The notes below the pieces were generated by a model. It ran no database searches, had not been told where the DNA came from, and saw only the letters and a list, made by a program, of their open reading frames with translations. The position numbers and the translations under genes were made by a program. From Bretschneidera sinensis (Eukaryota > Streptophyta > Magnoliopsida > Brassicales > Akaniaceae), in the NCBI GenBank assembly GCA_023935145.1, contig CM043697.1, positions 54,476,001 to 54,540,000 on the forward strand: 64,000 bases of DNA, given 5' to 3'. Every line of letters begins with the position of its first letter. Position 1 is the stretch's first letter. Shown here one piece after another: positions 1 to 11,068 of the stretch.

Positions 1-3000
1 TGATCCTGGTGCAACTCATTCTTTTGCATCTAGTAGTTATATAAAATCTATTTATGCTAGTGCTAGTCCTTTGATATATGCTATTGTTGTTGAGGTTCCT
101 ACTGGAGATAGAGTTATTATCAGGACATTCTATTAAGGTTGTGTGATTAATATTGCTGATAGAGAATTTGAAGTTGCTTTATTGCCTTTAGATATGACAG
201 ATTTTGATTTAATCCTGGGGATGAATTGGTTATCTGCATATCATGCTTGGGTAGATTATTTTAAGAAAATGTGGTGTTTAAGATACCCGGACAGGAGGAG
301 TTTAATTTTTAGAGAGAACGTAAGATACTTGCTAATTGTCTTATTTCTACCTTAACTGCTAGTAAATGGTTGAGGAAGGGTTGTGAGGGGTATTTGGCAT
401 ATGTGGTGGATTCTAGCAAAGAGAATAGGAAGTTGGAAGAAATCTTGCTGGTAAAATATTTTTCTGATGTATTCCCTGAAGAGTTGTCTGGGTTGCCTCT
501 CAATAAGTTGATTGAGTTTTCTATTGAGGTGATTCCAGGATCAGCACCCATATCCATAGCATCCTATAGAATGGCACGAGCTGAATTGAGAGAGTTGAAA
601 GTTCAGCTTAAGGAGTTACTAGATAAACAGTTTATCCGACTTAGTATGTCACCTTGGGGAGCCCCTGTGTTATTTGTCAAGAAGAAGGATAGGACAATGA
701 GGTTGTGTATTGATTATATACAGCTAAATAAGATCACCGTCAAGAATAGATATCCTTTTCCCAGGATAGATGATTTATTCGAGCAGTTACAAAGAGCTAG
801 AATGTTTTTTTAAAAATAGATCTGAGATCAGGTTATCATCAATTGAGGATAAAGGAGGAAGACGTGCCTAAGACCGCTTTTAGGACATGTTATGGCCATC
901 ATGAGTTCTTGGTGATACCATTTGGGTTAACTAAGGTTCCTACAACATTTATGGACCTTATGAATCGGGTGTTTAAATCATTCTTGGACAGAGTTATGAT
1001 TGTGTTTATTGATGATATTTTGGTATATTCCAAGAAGGAAGAGGAGCATATGCAACATTTGGAGATAGTGTTGGAGATTCTGAGGAGAGAGAAATTAAAT
1101 GCAAAGTTCTTTAAATGTGAGTTTTGGTTGAGCGAGATATCTTTCTTGGGGCATGTTACGTCAGAAGAGGGGATAGCAGTTGACCCACAAAAAGTAGAAG
1201 CGATGTTGAATTGGGAAAGACCCACGAGTGTAACTGAAATTAGAAGCTTTTTGGGGTTAGTTGGTTATTATAGGAAATTTATCCAAAATTTTTCTATGAT
1301 TGCTGGACCTTTGACTAAATTGACTAAGAAGAATGTGAAGTTTAGGTGGTTAGAGGAATGTGAGAGAAGTTTCCAGTTGTTGAAAGAAAAACTGACTACT
1401 GCCCTAATATTAGTGCTTCCTTCTGGTGATGAAGGATTTGTGGTTTATAGTGATGTGTCACATCAGGGGTTAGGATATATGTTGATGCAACTTAGTAGAG
1501 TTATAACTTATGCATCTAGGCAACTGAAAAACCATGAAAGAAATTACCCGACTCATGATTTAGAATTGGCTGCATAGTTTTTGCTTTGAAGATTTGGAGA
1601 CATCATCTATATGGAGCTAATTGTGAAATTTTTACTGATCATAAAAGCTTGACGCATTTACCGACGCAGAATGAGTTGAATTTGAGATAGAGGAGGTGGA
1701 TGGAATTGATCTATGATTATGACTGTACGATTCACTATCATCCAATAAAGGCTAATGTAGTAGCTGATGCATTGAGTAGAAAGGCTACAGGAAGATTAGC
1801 TGCTATTGGGAGTCATAATACTAGCTTGATGATAGAATTAAGAAGGATGAGGATGCAATTGAGTGTCAATGATAAAGGAGTATTGATGGCAAATATGGTG
1901 ATACAATCTTTTATTATTAATCGTTTATTACAGATGAGGGGATATAAAAGATCAGGCGGGAAGTGTTGAGTGGGAAGCCAACCGAGTTTAGAATTAGAGA
2001 AGATGGAATGATAATATTGGGACATAGAGTTTGTGTTCCCAATGATGTGGAGATGAGAAAGGAGATATTAAGGGAAACTCATGATTCTGTATATTCCATG
2101 CACCCAGGTAATAATAAGATGTACAGGGGGTTGAAACATAATTATTGGTGGTCAGGGATGAAGAAGAATATAACAGAATATATTGCTCGATGTTTGACTT
2201 GTCAACAGGCAAAGTCTGAGAATAGACATCCAACGGGTTTATTACAACCTCTTTCAATACCTGAGTGGCCATGGAAAAATGTGAGTATAGATGTTGTCTC
2301 TGGTTTTCCCCGTACCCAGAGAGAGTATGACGCCGTGTGGGTTATAGTGGATAGACTTTCTAAGTCTTCACATTTTCTTCTTATTAAAACTACGTGGAGT
2401 CCAGAAAAGTTGGCTGAGTTGTAAGTGGCTGAGATAGTAAAATTACATGGAGTACCCTTGAGTATTGTTTCAGATAGAGATTCTAGATTTACCTTTAGAT
2501 TTTGGAGGGGTTTCCAAGAAGCTATGGGTACGCAATTGCAGTTTAGTACAACTTTTCATCCACAAACTAATGGGCAGACGGAGAGAACCATCAGAATACT
2601 AGAAGATATGCTAAGGGTAAGTGTATTGAGTTTTTTAGTAAGCTGGGATGCTTATTTGCCTTTGATCGAGTTTGCATACAATAATCAGTATCAAACTAGT
2701 GTTGGGATGGCACCCTTCGAGGTTTTATATGGTAGGAGGTGTAGAACTCCAGTATGCTAGGAAGAAGTTGGAGAGAGAAATAAATATGGCTCAGAAATTG
2801 TAGACTTGACTACTGAGAGGATCAAACTGGTTAAAGAGAGCCTCAGAGCAGCTTAGAACAGATAGAAGGGATATGCTAATAAAAGAAGACGACCTCTCGA
2901 GTTCCAAGTTGGTGATTGGGTATTTTTGAAGATATCTCCATGGAAGAGAGTGTTGAGATTTAAAAAGAAGGGAAAGCTGAGCTCGAGATTTGTGGGGCCA

Positions 3001-3108
3001 TATAAGGTGATCGAGAGAATTGGGCTCATAGCATATCGTTTGGATTTGCCTCCAGAATTAAAGCAATTACATAATGTGTTTCATGTGTCACTACTGATAA
3101 GTGCCTAA
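1..3108 (+). pseudogene. Decayed Ty3/gypsy polyprotein (Tekay/Del-like): protease, RT, RNase H, integrase
   Basis: Part of a retrotransposon pol gene; its start lies outside the window. In order: protease active-site motif DPGATHSF (from base 2), with LILGMNWL near 210-235; reverse transcriptase (about 540-1290) with catalytic FIDD near 1006-1017; RNase H (about 1430-1780) ending in VADALSRK; integrase (about 2050-2760) with the HHCC finger (CLTCQ) and core motifs SIDVVSGFP, VSDRDSRF and GQTERT; and the integrase C-terminus to HNVFHVSLL at about 3094. The frame is broken by stops at 134, 1577, 1690, 2424 and 2760 and by frameshifts near 360, 815 and 1950, so it cannot make protein. A chromodomain would be expected next in a Tekay element, but the sequence is cut there by an unrelated LTR. 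The Tekay assignment rests on sequence resemblance and is inference; the gypsy identity is firm. Confidence 0.9.
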
Positions 3109-3350
3109 ATATTCATATTTAAGCCCCTTAATTTATATTTGTTAAGCTCTTAGTTTATGTTATTTAGTTCTATTTTATTTCATTTATGTGTTTTTTGTGT
3201 TTTTCTAGGTTTTTGGTAAAAAAGAAGCATTTTGGAATTTTCGGGCTTGAAGAGCAAATATGGAAGAGTTGGAGTCTACTAGAGTGATCGATCGCAGCCA
3301 AGGATCGCAACCGGGAGAAATTGCTGAGGAGAACGAGAAAGGCAAGGAGG
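3095..3350 (+). mobile_element. Truncated Athila-like LTR fragment
   Basis: The first ~190 bases match the start of the LTRs at 4474 and 62462 (TGATAAGTGCYTAAATATTC, then AAGCCCCTTAATTTA and the block around AGGTTTTTGG..AAGCATTTTGG). It includes a GATCGATCGCA block like those in related LTRs. Similarity is lost before the TATA region, so this is a 5'-end fragment. It interrupts the gypsy integrase frame exactly after HVSLL. The right boundary is approximate and no matching target duplication was found. Confidence 0.75.
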
Positions 3351-4473
3351 TGATCCACGGGTAGCTTTAAGTGCTACGTGGTGAGTTATATTTACTTTAA
3401 GTAATCTAAATAAAATAAAATATCTAGTAATAATATTAAAATAAATTATTAGCTTATGCTTTGGTGGTAGATAAAAATTAAATTGATATGTATGATATGA
3501 ATATTGGACACGTAGAAAATTATTATGTGAAAAGAAGTATTATTAGAATAATGAGTTAATTTAATAGTGATGGTGATAAATAAATTCTTGACGAGTTTTG
3601 GTTAATAAATTGATATGATATACGTGGAGAAGAAAACTGTGAAATTTATCAAGTAGAAAGTTGAGGAAAGACCGTATAGTTAATTTAATATTTTAAATTC
3701 ATGTGGTTTTATATTATTGTTCATATGCATGTGCATTAAATAAGAGAACCGAAAGAACCGAGAAGTGGCCGGTCTAATTGAAAAACCGTGACAGCCGGTA
3801 TATGCTGGAAATAAAAGAGACACCGTGACAGCCTGTATATGCTGGAAATAAATGCCGTGACAGCCGGTGTAAGCTATAAAGAAAAGAACCGGGAGGGGGC
3901 TGGTCTAAGATAATAAAAACATGTCGACATGTGGGAAGACGTTCCCATAATAATAATTCATGCATTGCATCTGTTTTACATGTTAATATTTTATTTCTGA
4001 AATATTGTGGATAGTGTGCAATTATTTGTAGATAAATGAGTCTCACAGAGAAAGAAAGTTATAGTGAGAAAAAGATGTAGAAGTATGATGCGATAGTAAA
4101 TATTTAAATGTTATACTATATGTTATTATCCAGTTGTATAAGAGATAAGTGTTTAAATATAAATGGGCTGATTATACGGATAGAATACTTCAAGTAAATT
4201 AAATTCATTGAGCTTGTGAAGCTCACCCCTCATTGTACAATGATTTCAGGTAGCACTCAGGACAAGTAGTTTGGTGGGTTGAAAGTCAGACGAAAACGTT
4301 TTCTGTAAGCCACGTACGTGTCAATATCCTCAGACAAATGAGAAAATGAAATATCAAAAATTTTATTTGTAAATATTCATGCATTTTGTGCTGTATATTA
4401 TGTTTAAATTAATATTAGAATGATATAAAAGAAAATTCTGTTAGCATTATTTTTATTGTTGCATATATGTGTC
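3351..4473 (+). other. AT-rich stretch, probable gypsy LTR/3' remnant, no gene
   Basis: No coding frame. It lies directly downstream of the gypsy pol remnant and contains LTR-like G+C islands (3750-3910 and 4210-4320), so it may be the old element's 3' LTR. No second copy exists in the window to prove this. Element A is inserted at its right end. Confidence 0.4.
3784..3880 (+). repeat. Short tandem repeat, three ~35-bp units
   Basis: Three degenerate units begin with CCGTGACAGCC at about 3785, 3822 and 3853; the first two continue with TGTATATGCTGGAAATAAA-like sequence. Such repeats are common inside plant LTRs. Confidence 0.7.
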
Positions 4474-5747
4474 TGATAAGTGCTTAAATATTCATATTTA
4501 AGCCCCTTAATTTACATTTTTAAGCTATTTATTTACGTATTTTATTTTACTTTATTTTTGTGTTTTCTACGTTTCTATAGGTTCTTGGAGAAAAAAAATG
4601 ATTTTTTGGAACTCAATGGAAGAAATCTGGAAGACCTGGAAGCAGCCAAGTGGGATCGAGCATAAAAGAGTGTGATCGAGCGCACAAGCACTCATGCGCA
4701 CACATAGAAGGCTCGAGCGCAACATTGTGCTCGAGTGCAAAAGCATGAGATCGAGTGCACACGTGCAGTAAAACAGTAGAGCCAATTTTTGAAAGAAGAG
4801 TCCGGGTCTTGTTTTGGAAATTAGGGTTTCGAGATGTCCTTAGAACCTTATAAATAGGCCTGTAAAACACAGAAACAATACTTTTAATCTTCTTTTGAGT
4901 TGTAAGCTTTGGAGATGAATTGATGATTCTTCTCCATAGTATTTTTCAGGTTTATTCTTCTCTTTTTAGTTTACATTATAAAGATGTGTAACATCATTAC
5001 CATGTGTAACTAACTTACTAATAGGGCTCGATTGAAGCCCTAATTATGCTTTTCGATATATGAGTATTGTTGCCTTTGCAATAACTATGTTATGATGCTT
5101 TAATTGATTAATACCTATTTTGTTGAATTCCTTATATGTGTCTGCCTGATTAATATATGCATGTGGTATGGATTAGTTAGTTAGATCAATTTGGATGATC
5201 GAGTCCTGGGTCTGACAATAGTAATAAAAGAAATCCACGTCGGATTCTTGGGTTAATCAACATAGAAAACTGGGAGTATATAACATGCCCTAGGTCTTGT
5301 GTGTTTGTCGATTTTCACAGAACTTATGCTCTCTTAAAGAACAACTTAGTATACACCATGCTAAATCCTTTAAGAAAGAAAAAAGTTAGAGTATACACCA
5401 TGCCTGACTCATGGCTTAGGGAAATCAATAGCTTAAAGAGTATACACCATACCTTTAGGTTGACAAATATTAAGTATTCATAGTATAGTTAGAGCATTGG
5501 CACATTACTTATTGGGAAAGTATGATTAGTGGTGGATATCAAAGCTCTATGTTTCTATCATTATCAAATTCAAACTCCATATTTATTTCTATCATTTTAT
5601 ATTGTGAAACTGATTCTAAAACGAAATTCACCAATCCCTGTGGAGATGATCTCACATTTGCACACTATGCTACTGTTGACCTTGTGCGCTTGCAAGAAAA
5701 ACTGTTCAAATATTTGCATATTAATTTAGGTATATATTAGCACAAGA
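4474..5747 (+). repeat. 5' LTR of element A
   Basis: About 1.27 kb, starting TGATAAGTGC and ending CACAAGA; the terminal CA appears mutated to GA when compared with the solo LTR ending CACAACA. It has GATCGAGCGCA-type motifs (4655-4760), a TATA box TATAAATA at 4849-4856, and strong similarity to 24210-25298 and 62462-63751. Open frames inside are chance frames. Confidence 0.9.
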
Positions 5748-5753
5748 AGTTTT

Positions 5754-5771
5754 TGGTGCCGTTGTCGGAGA
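5754..5771 (+). other. Primer-binding site of A (tRNA-Asp)
   Basis: TGGTGCCGTTGTCGGAGA lies 6 bases after the LTR and matches the complement of the plant tRNA-Asp 3' end (TGGCGCCGTTGCCGGGGA) with three differences. tRNA-Asp priming is a known Athila trait. The PBS of element B is the perfect version. Confidence 0.85.
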
Positions 5772-6012
5772 TTGCACTAAATTTCTGTTTAGGATTATTT
5801 TTCATTCATTTTTATTTTTTCTATTTTGTTTTATTCTGTTTCATCATAAACTTAATTTATTTTTCGTTTTCTATTTTGTTTCATGTACTGCAGCTATTTC
5901 ATCTGTGGCATTGTGATCGAGCGCACTCCATGGTGCGATCGAGTGCATTTGAGGCAGAAGCTACCTGAGTAGCAGTACTGAAATTGCTGCACTAAAGCGT
6001 TTCAGTTGATTC

Positions 6013-7517
6013 ATGCAAGGACTTCGATCTAGGAATCCAACTTTCTTTCCCCTCAATACAGAGCTTGAGCGGACCATTCGATAAAGGCATAGAGACAACT
6101 CTGAAGAGGTAGAAGAAGAATTCGAGGAAGAAGCATCAATGGCGGATCAGCTTGACAACCAACCGCCACTTGAGCGACAACCTATGAAACAATCCTTCAT
6201 CCCATGGAACCTCGACCAGCCATCATGCATTGCTTATCAACCAGAGGCGGAAGGAAATTATTACATATATCCGCAGATACTCAGTGCATTGACTCATTTT
6301 AGGGGTACACCTGCTGAGGATCCACACTTGCACCTTCAGGAATTCTTTGATCTCTGCAAGTTCCAACATATCCGGGGCTTAGACCAAGAGGGAATCAGGT
6401 TAATTCTTTTCCCTTTTTCATTAAAAAATAATGCTAAACTGTGGTACAATTCTTTGCCTATAGTTTCTATCCACACTTGGGAAGAGTTGGCCAGTAAGTT
6501 CCTAAGGAAGTTTTTCCCGGCTCAAAAGACAAGACAAATGAGGAAGAAAATTCAATCTTTCCAACAGAAGGATGGAGACCTGTTCTTTGAAGTATAGGGA
6601 CATTTCAACGAGCTGCTACTCAAATGCCCACATCACAATCTACCTCAGGATGAACTGGTACAAGCTTTTTATGAAGGTTTGAGTGATACTAATAAAAGTA
6701 TTGTGGATTCAGGTTGTGGAGGTGTACTGATGAAAAAGAGTAGCGAAAAAGCCATGGTGCTGTTCGAGACATTAAGTGAGCACACACAACAATTCTCCTC
6801 TAGAGGTAGACAAGGATCCAAGAGCAAAGGTATGTATGAGGTGACTCTAAATGGTGGATCCTCTACCCAAATAGCTGCTGTGGAGAGGAAACTAGATCTG
6901 CTTGTTAAAGCCATGACTGCTCAGAACACCTCACCTAGTCACTAGCTACACCACTCCAGGTATGTGCTATATGTTCTCATTTTGAACATAGTACTAAGGC
7001 ATACCCTTTATATTCATATGCAGATCCAGAGCAAGTGAATTATGTGGGATCGAACAACTATCCGCTAAAAAGCAATCCATATGCAAACACCTACAATCCT
7101 GGATGGTGAAATCACCCTAACTTCTCTTAGAGCAACAATCAGAATGCCTTGAATCTTCAAGGGCAGCAAAAGAACTCTCAACTAGCAGCCCACTCAGTTC
7201 CCGAATCAAAGAAAAGTGACTTAGAGAGTCTTGTGAGGAAATTGGCAACTCAGCAACAATAGTTGATGACTTCACAAGATCAGTTCATGGCAGATGAAAG
7301 GAAATTTTGGCCCGAGCTAAGACAAACCATTACAAAACATGAACAAGCCATTCAAAGACTAGAGGTACAAATGGGGCAATTGGCTAAAGAATTGAGTGGC
7401 AGAAAGCAAGGTGAGCTTCCAGCTCAAACACTACCTAATCCAAGGGGGCACCAACAACTGAAGGATGTTACAACTCTTAGAAATGGTAAGGTAATAGGAA
7501 CCGATGGGTCTGCATAA
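6013..7517 (+). pseudogene. gag of element A (Athila type), broken
   Basis: Encodes the capsid-type Gag of an Athila-like element. I place the start at ATG 6013 because this frame gives the conserved FFPLNTELERTIR N-terminus before joining the long frame at 6139; TAA at 6082 interrupts it. The retrotransposon gag core (PF03732-like) spans about 6240-6700, with RLILFPFSLKNNAKLWYNSL and the WEELASKFLRKFFP block. TAG at 6595 and TAG at 6943 interrupt the frame, and a frameshift between 6945 and 7263 moves the C-terminal part (MTSQDQFMADERKFWPELRQ, a helical/coiled-coil region to 7517). The zinc-knuckle region (about 6960-7110, ending near NPGW.NHPNFS) is degraded. Non-functional. Confidence 0.85.
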
Positions 7518-7556
7518 GCATCTCTAGAGAAACCATCTGCATCAAAGGTAAGTGAA

Positions 7557-8243
7557 ATGGAGAAGGTGAATGCACCACCCTTCCCGCAAAGGTTAGTAAA
7601 ACAAAAGAAAGAAAATAAACTGCTTGATATTTTTGAAACTTTGCGGAAAGTAGAAATAAACATTTCTTTATTAGATGCAATTCAAAAAATACCTGCTTAT
7701 GCTAAATTTTTGAAAGATTGTTGCACTCATAAGAGGAAGTTTCAGGAACATGAGATAGTAACTTTAACGGAAGAGGTAAGTGCTGTGCTATTAAGAAAAC
7801 TACCACCAAAACTGAAAGATTCGGGTAATTTTACCATTCCTTGCAGGATAGGTGACCAATTATTTGAGTGTGCATTACTGGATTTAGGAGCGGATATAAA
7901 TTTTCTACCATATATAGTATTCAAAACACTAGGCTTGGGGGAGCTTCAACAAACTTTCATCACTTTGCAATTGGCAGACAGAAGCATCAAAAGACATAGA
8001 GGTATTCTTGAGGATGTGTTGGTAAAGGTAGGTGAGTTTATTTTACCTGCTGATTTTATTATATTAGATATGGAAGAATGCTCTATGCCATTACCTCTGC
8101 CTATTATCTTAGGAAGACCCTTTATGAGAACCACTGATACAAAGATTTGTGGGAAAAATGGTATAGTAAGTATGAAGGTAAATGGTGAGAAGACAGAGTT
8201 CAAAATATTTGATGCATTAAAATTACCTCAAGATGATATGTAA
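7557..8243 (+). pseudogene. Protease region of element A
   Basis: An open stretch of 228 residues in the same frame as the gag C-terminus at 7263-7517. The retropepsin-like active site reads LLDLGADINFLP (about residues 108-119), the DLGA form seen in Athila proteins, followed by LQLADRSIKRHRGILEDVLVKV and the LILGRPF-type motif (IILGRPFMRT). It would cleave the Gag-Pol polyprotein. The frame ends at TAA 8241; RT follows after a short gap. Confidence 0.85.
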
Positions 8244-8258
8244 TGCTTTAATGTATGT

Positions 8259-10026
8259 ATGATGCAAATTTTTGTTGAGCAAGCTTTTCAGGTCCATCAC
8301 ATTGATCCATTGGAGACTACCCTTACCCATGGCTTCACAAAATTGGATATTGAGCAAGAACCTGAAGATGTTACTAATGACATCATTAAAACTGTGCACC
8401 TCCTTGAGGCCTCTCCAAAACATCCACGTAAGTATGCCCCTCCATTTGAATCTCTTGTGCCTACTAATACTACTTTTTTCCCTTCTATTGTCTAGGCACC
8501 AAACTTGGAATTAAAGCAGCTGTCAAAGCATTTAACTTATGCCTATTTGGGAGAGAATACGACATTACTTGTGAATGTTGCTGCCAATTTAAGTGTTGGG
8601 GAAGAAGAGAAACTATTGAGAATTCTTAGGGATCATAGATCTGCTATTGGATGGACCATTGCTGACATCAAAGGGATAAGTCCAGCCAGATGCATGCATC
8701 ATATCTACCTTGAGGATGAAGCAAAACCCACTCAGGATGCTCAAAGAAGGCTTAACCCACACATGAAAGATGTAGTAAAGGCAGAGGTATTGAAATTATT
8801 AGATGTTGGCATTATCTACCCCATCTTAGATAATAAATGGGTAAGTCCGGTCCAAGTTGTTTAAAAAAAGAGTGGGATCACAGTGGTGAAGAATGAAGAT
8901 AAGGAGCTCATACCTACAAGAATAACAACTGGTTGGAGGGTATGTATTGATTACAGAAGATTAAATAAGGTGACTAGAAAAGATCACTTCCCCTTGCCCT
9001 TCATTGATAAGATATTAGAGAGATTAGCTAGCCATAGCTACTATTGTTTCTTGGATGGGTATAGTGGTTACAATCAAATTGCTATAGCACCAGAGGACCA
9101 AGAAAAGACTACATTCACATGCCCTTTCGGCACATTTACTTACAAAAGGATGCCATTCGGTTTATACAATGCCCCAGCCACTTTCCAAAAATGCATGATG
9201 AGCATTATTTTCGACATAGTGAAAAAATTTATTGAGGTATTTATGGATGATTTTAGTGTATTTGGTTCTAATTTTGATGAATACCTCAATCATTTGGAGA
9301 GTGTCCTAAAGAGATGTGAAGAAAGCAACTTAGTGCTAAATTGGGAAAAATGTCACTTTATGATTCAACAAGGCATTGTGTTGGGTCATTCCATTTCCAA
9401 CAAAAGGTATTGAGGTAGACAAGGCTAAGATCGACATCATATCAAAGTTGCCTCCTCCGATAACAGTCAAGGGTGTCAGAAGTTTTCTTGGACATGCTGG
9501 ATTCTACTGACGATTCATCAAGGATTTTTCCAAGACCTCTAGACCTCTTTGTGCATTATTAGCTAAAGATACCAAGTTTGATTGGACTGATGACTGTATG
9601 AAAGCTTTCAACACATTGAAGAATGTGCTCACCTGTACACCAATAATGATGGCACCTGATTGGAGTCTTCCATTCGAGTTGATATGTGATGCCAGTGACT
9701 TTGCCTTGGGAGTTGTCTTAGGCCAGAGAGTCAATAAGGTACCTCATGCTATTTACTATGCTTCTAGAACTTTAAATGATGCATAACTAAACTATTCTAC
9801 TACTGAAAAGGAATTGTTAGTTGTTATTTTTGCTTTAGAGAAGTTTAGATCATACCTGATTAGCTCTAAGGTTATTGTGTTTACTAATCATGCTGCTCTG
9901 AGATATTTATTTTCTAAGAAAGATAAAAAGCCTAGATTAATCAGATGGGTACTCCTATTATAAGAGTTTAACTTGGAGATTAAAGACAAGGAAGGCAGTG
10001 AAAATGTGGTTGCAGATCACTTATTC
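8259..10026 (+). pseudogene. Reverse transcriptase and RNase H of element A
   Basis: RT core: RRLNPHMKDVVKAEVLKLLD (about 8740-8800), GWRVCIDYRRLNKVTRKDHFP (from 8932), FLDGYSGYNQI and CPFGTFTYKRMPFGL, with the catalytic FMDD at 9240-9251. RNase H (about 9655-10026) shows LICDASDFALGVVLGQ, a degraded [10 protein letters not shown] block and VVADHLFR. Breaks: stops at 8493, 8862, 9411 and 9783, a frameshift at about 9405, and a TGA inside GFY.RF near 9508. Immediately after the RNase H end motif the sequence jumps into the integrase N-terminus, so the linker present in element B (FPDEQL..WFADIVNY) has been deleted here. Confidence 0.85.
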
Positions 10027-10028
10027 AG

Positions 10029-11068
10029 ATGGGTACTACTTATCTCCACTTATCTAGACACTACCATTGGGATGACCCCTACCTATTCAAATTCTGTTAT
10101 GATCAAATCATCAGAAGGTGTGTCTCAGAGGATGAGCATTTGAGCTTATTACAACAATGCCATCAGTTTGCTTGCGGAGGACATTTTAAGGCCAAGAGAA
10201 TAGCTCTTAAGGTATTACAATCCGGTTTTTATTGGCCTAATTTGTTTAAAGATGCTTTCTCATTTTGCAGCTCATATGATAGATGCCAGCAGACAGGAAG
10301 CATCTCATCCCGAAATTAGATGCCTTTACAAAATATTCATATAGTAGAACTTTTTGATGTATGTGGTATTGATTTCATGGGTCCATTTCCTAACTCCTAT
10401 GATTATTTATATATTCTTGTCGGTGTGGATTATGTATCTAAATAGGTTGAGACTGTACCCTCAAAGACTAATGATCACAAAGTGGTTGTGAAGTTTCTGT
10501 GGGATAACATCTTTACCCAGTTTGGGACTCCAAGAGCAATCATCAGTGATGGAAGCAACCACTTTCATCATCACTCATTTGCCGTACTAATAAAAAAATA
10601 TGGGATCACCCATAAAGTTGGCACTCCATATCATCCTCAAACCAGTGGCTAAGTGGAGATAAGTAATCGAGAGATCAAAGGCATCCTCGAAAGAACTGTG
10701 AATCCTAGTAGGAAGGATTGGTCTTTGCGCCTGAATGATGCTTTATGGGCATATAGGACAGCTTACAAGACACCAATTGGCATGTCCCCATACCGTTTAG
10801 TCTTTGCGAAAGCATGTCATATGCCGGTGGAGTTAGAGCATCGAGCATATTGGGCCATAAAGCAGTTCAATTTTGACATGAAAGAAGCGGATGAGAAGAA
10901 GAAGCTGCACTTAAATGAGCTGGAAGAATTAAAGTATGATGTATATGAGAACACCAAACTCTACAAAGAAAGGATAAAAGCCTATCATAATAGACAACTG
11001 GTAAGGAAAGAGTTTCATGGGGGACAAAAAGTGTTGCTCTACAACTCAAGATTAAGACTATTCCCAGG
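10029..11068 (+). pseudogene. Integrase of element A, N-terminal and core part (interrupted by B)
   Basis: HHCC finger: HQFACGGHFKAKRIALKVLQ followed by CSSYDRCQ (10165-10290). Catalytic core: [11 protein letters not shown] (first Asp, about 10368), [10 protein letters not shown] (second Asp, about 10540) and the VEISNREIK glutamate block (10653). The frame is interrupted by stops at about 10317, 10444 and 10650. The reading continues through [20 protein letters not shown] to LFPG at 11068, where element B is inserted; the gene resumes at 20585. Confidence 0.9.
11064..11068. repeat. Left target-site duplication of B (CCAGG)
   Basis: Identical to 20585-20589 on the other side of element B. 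Confidence 0.95.

Noticed and set aside
3095..3350. Complete solo LTR with target duplication at 3095
   Set aside because: Similarity ends after ~250 bp and no repeat of the left flank ACTAC was found at a plausible right end; called a fragment.
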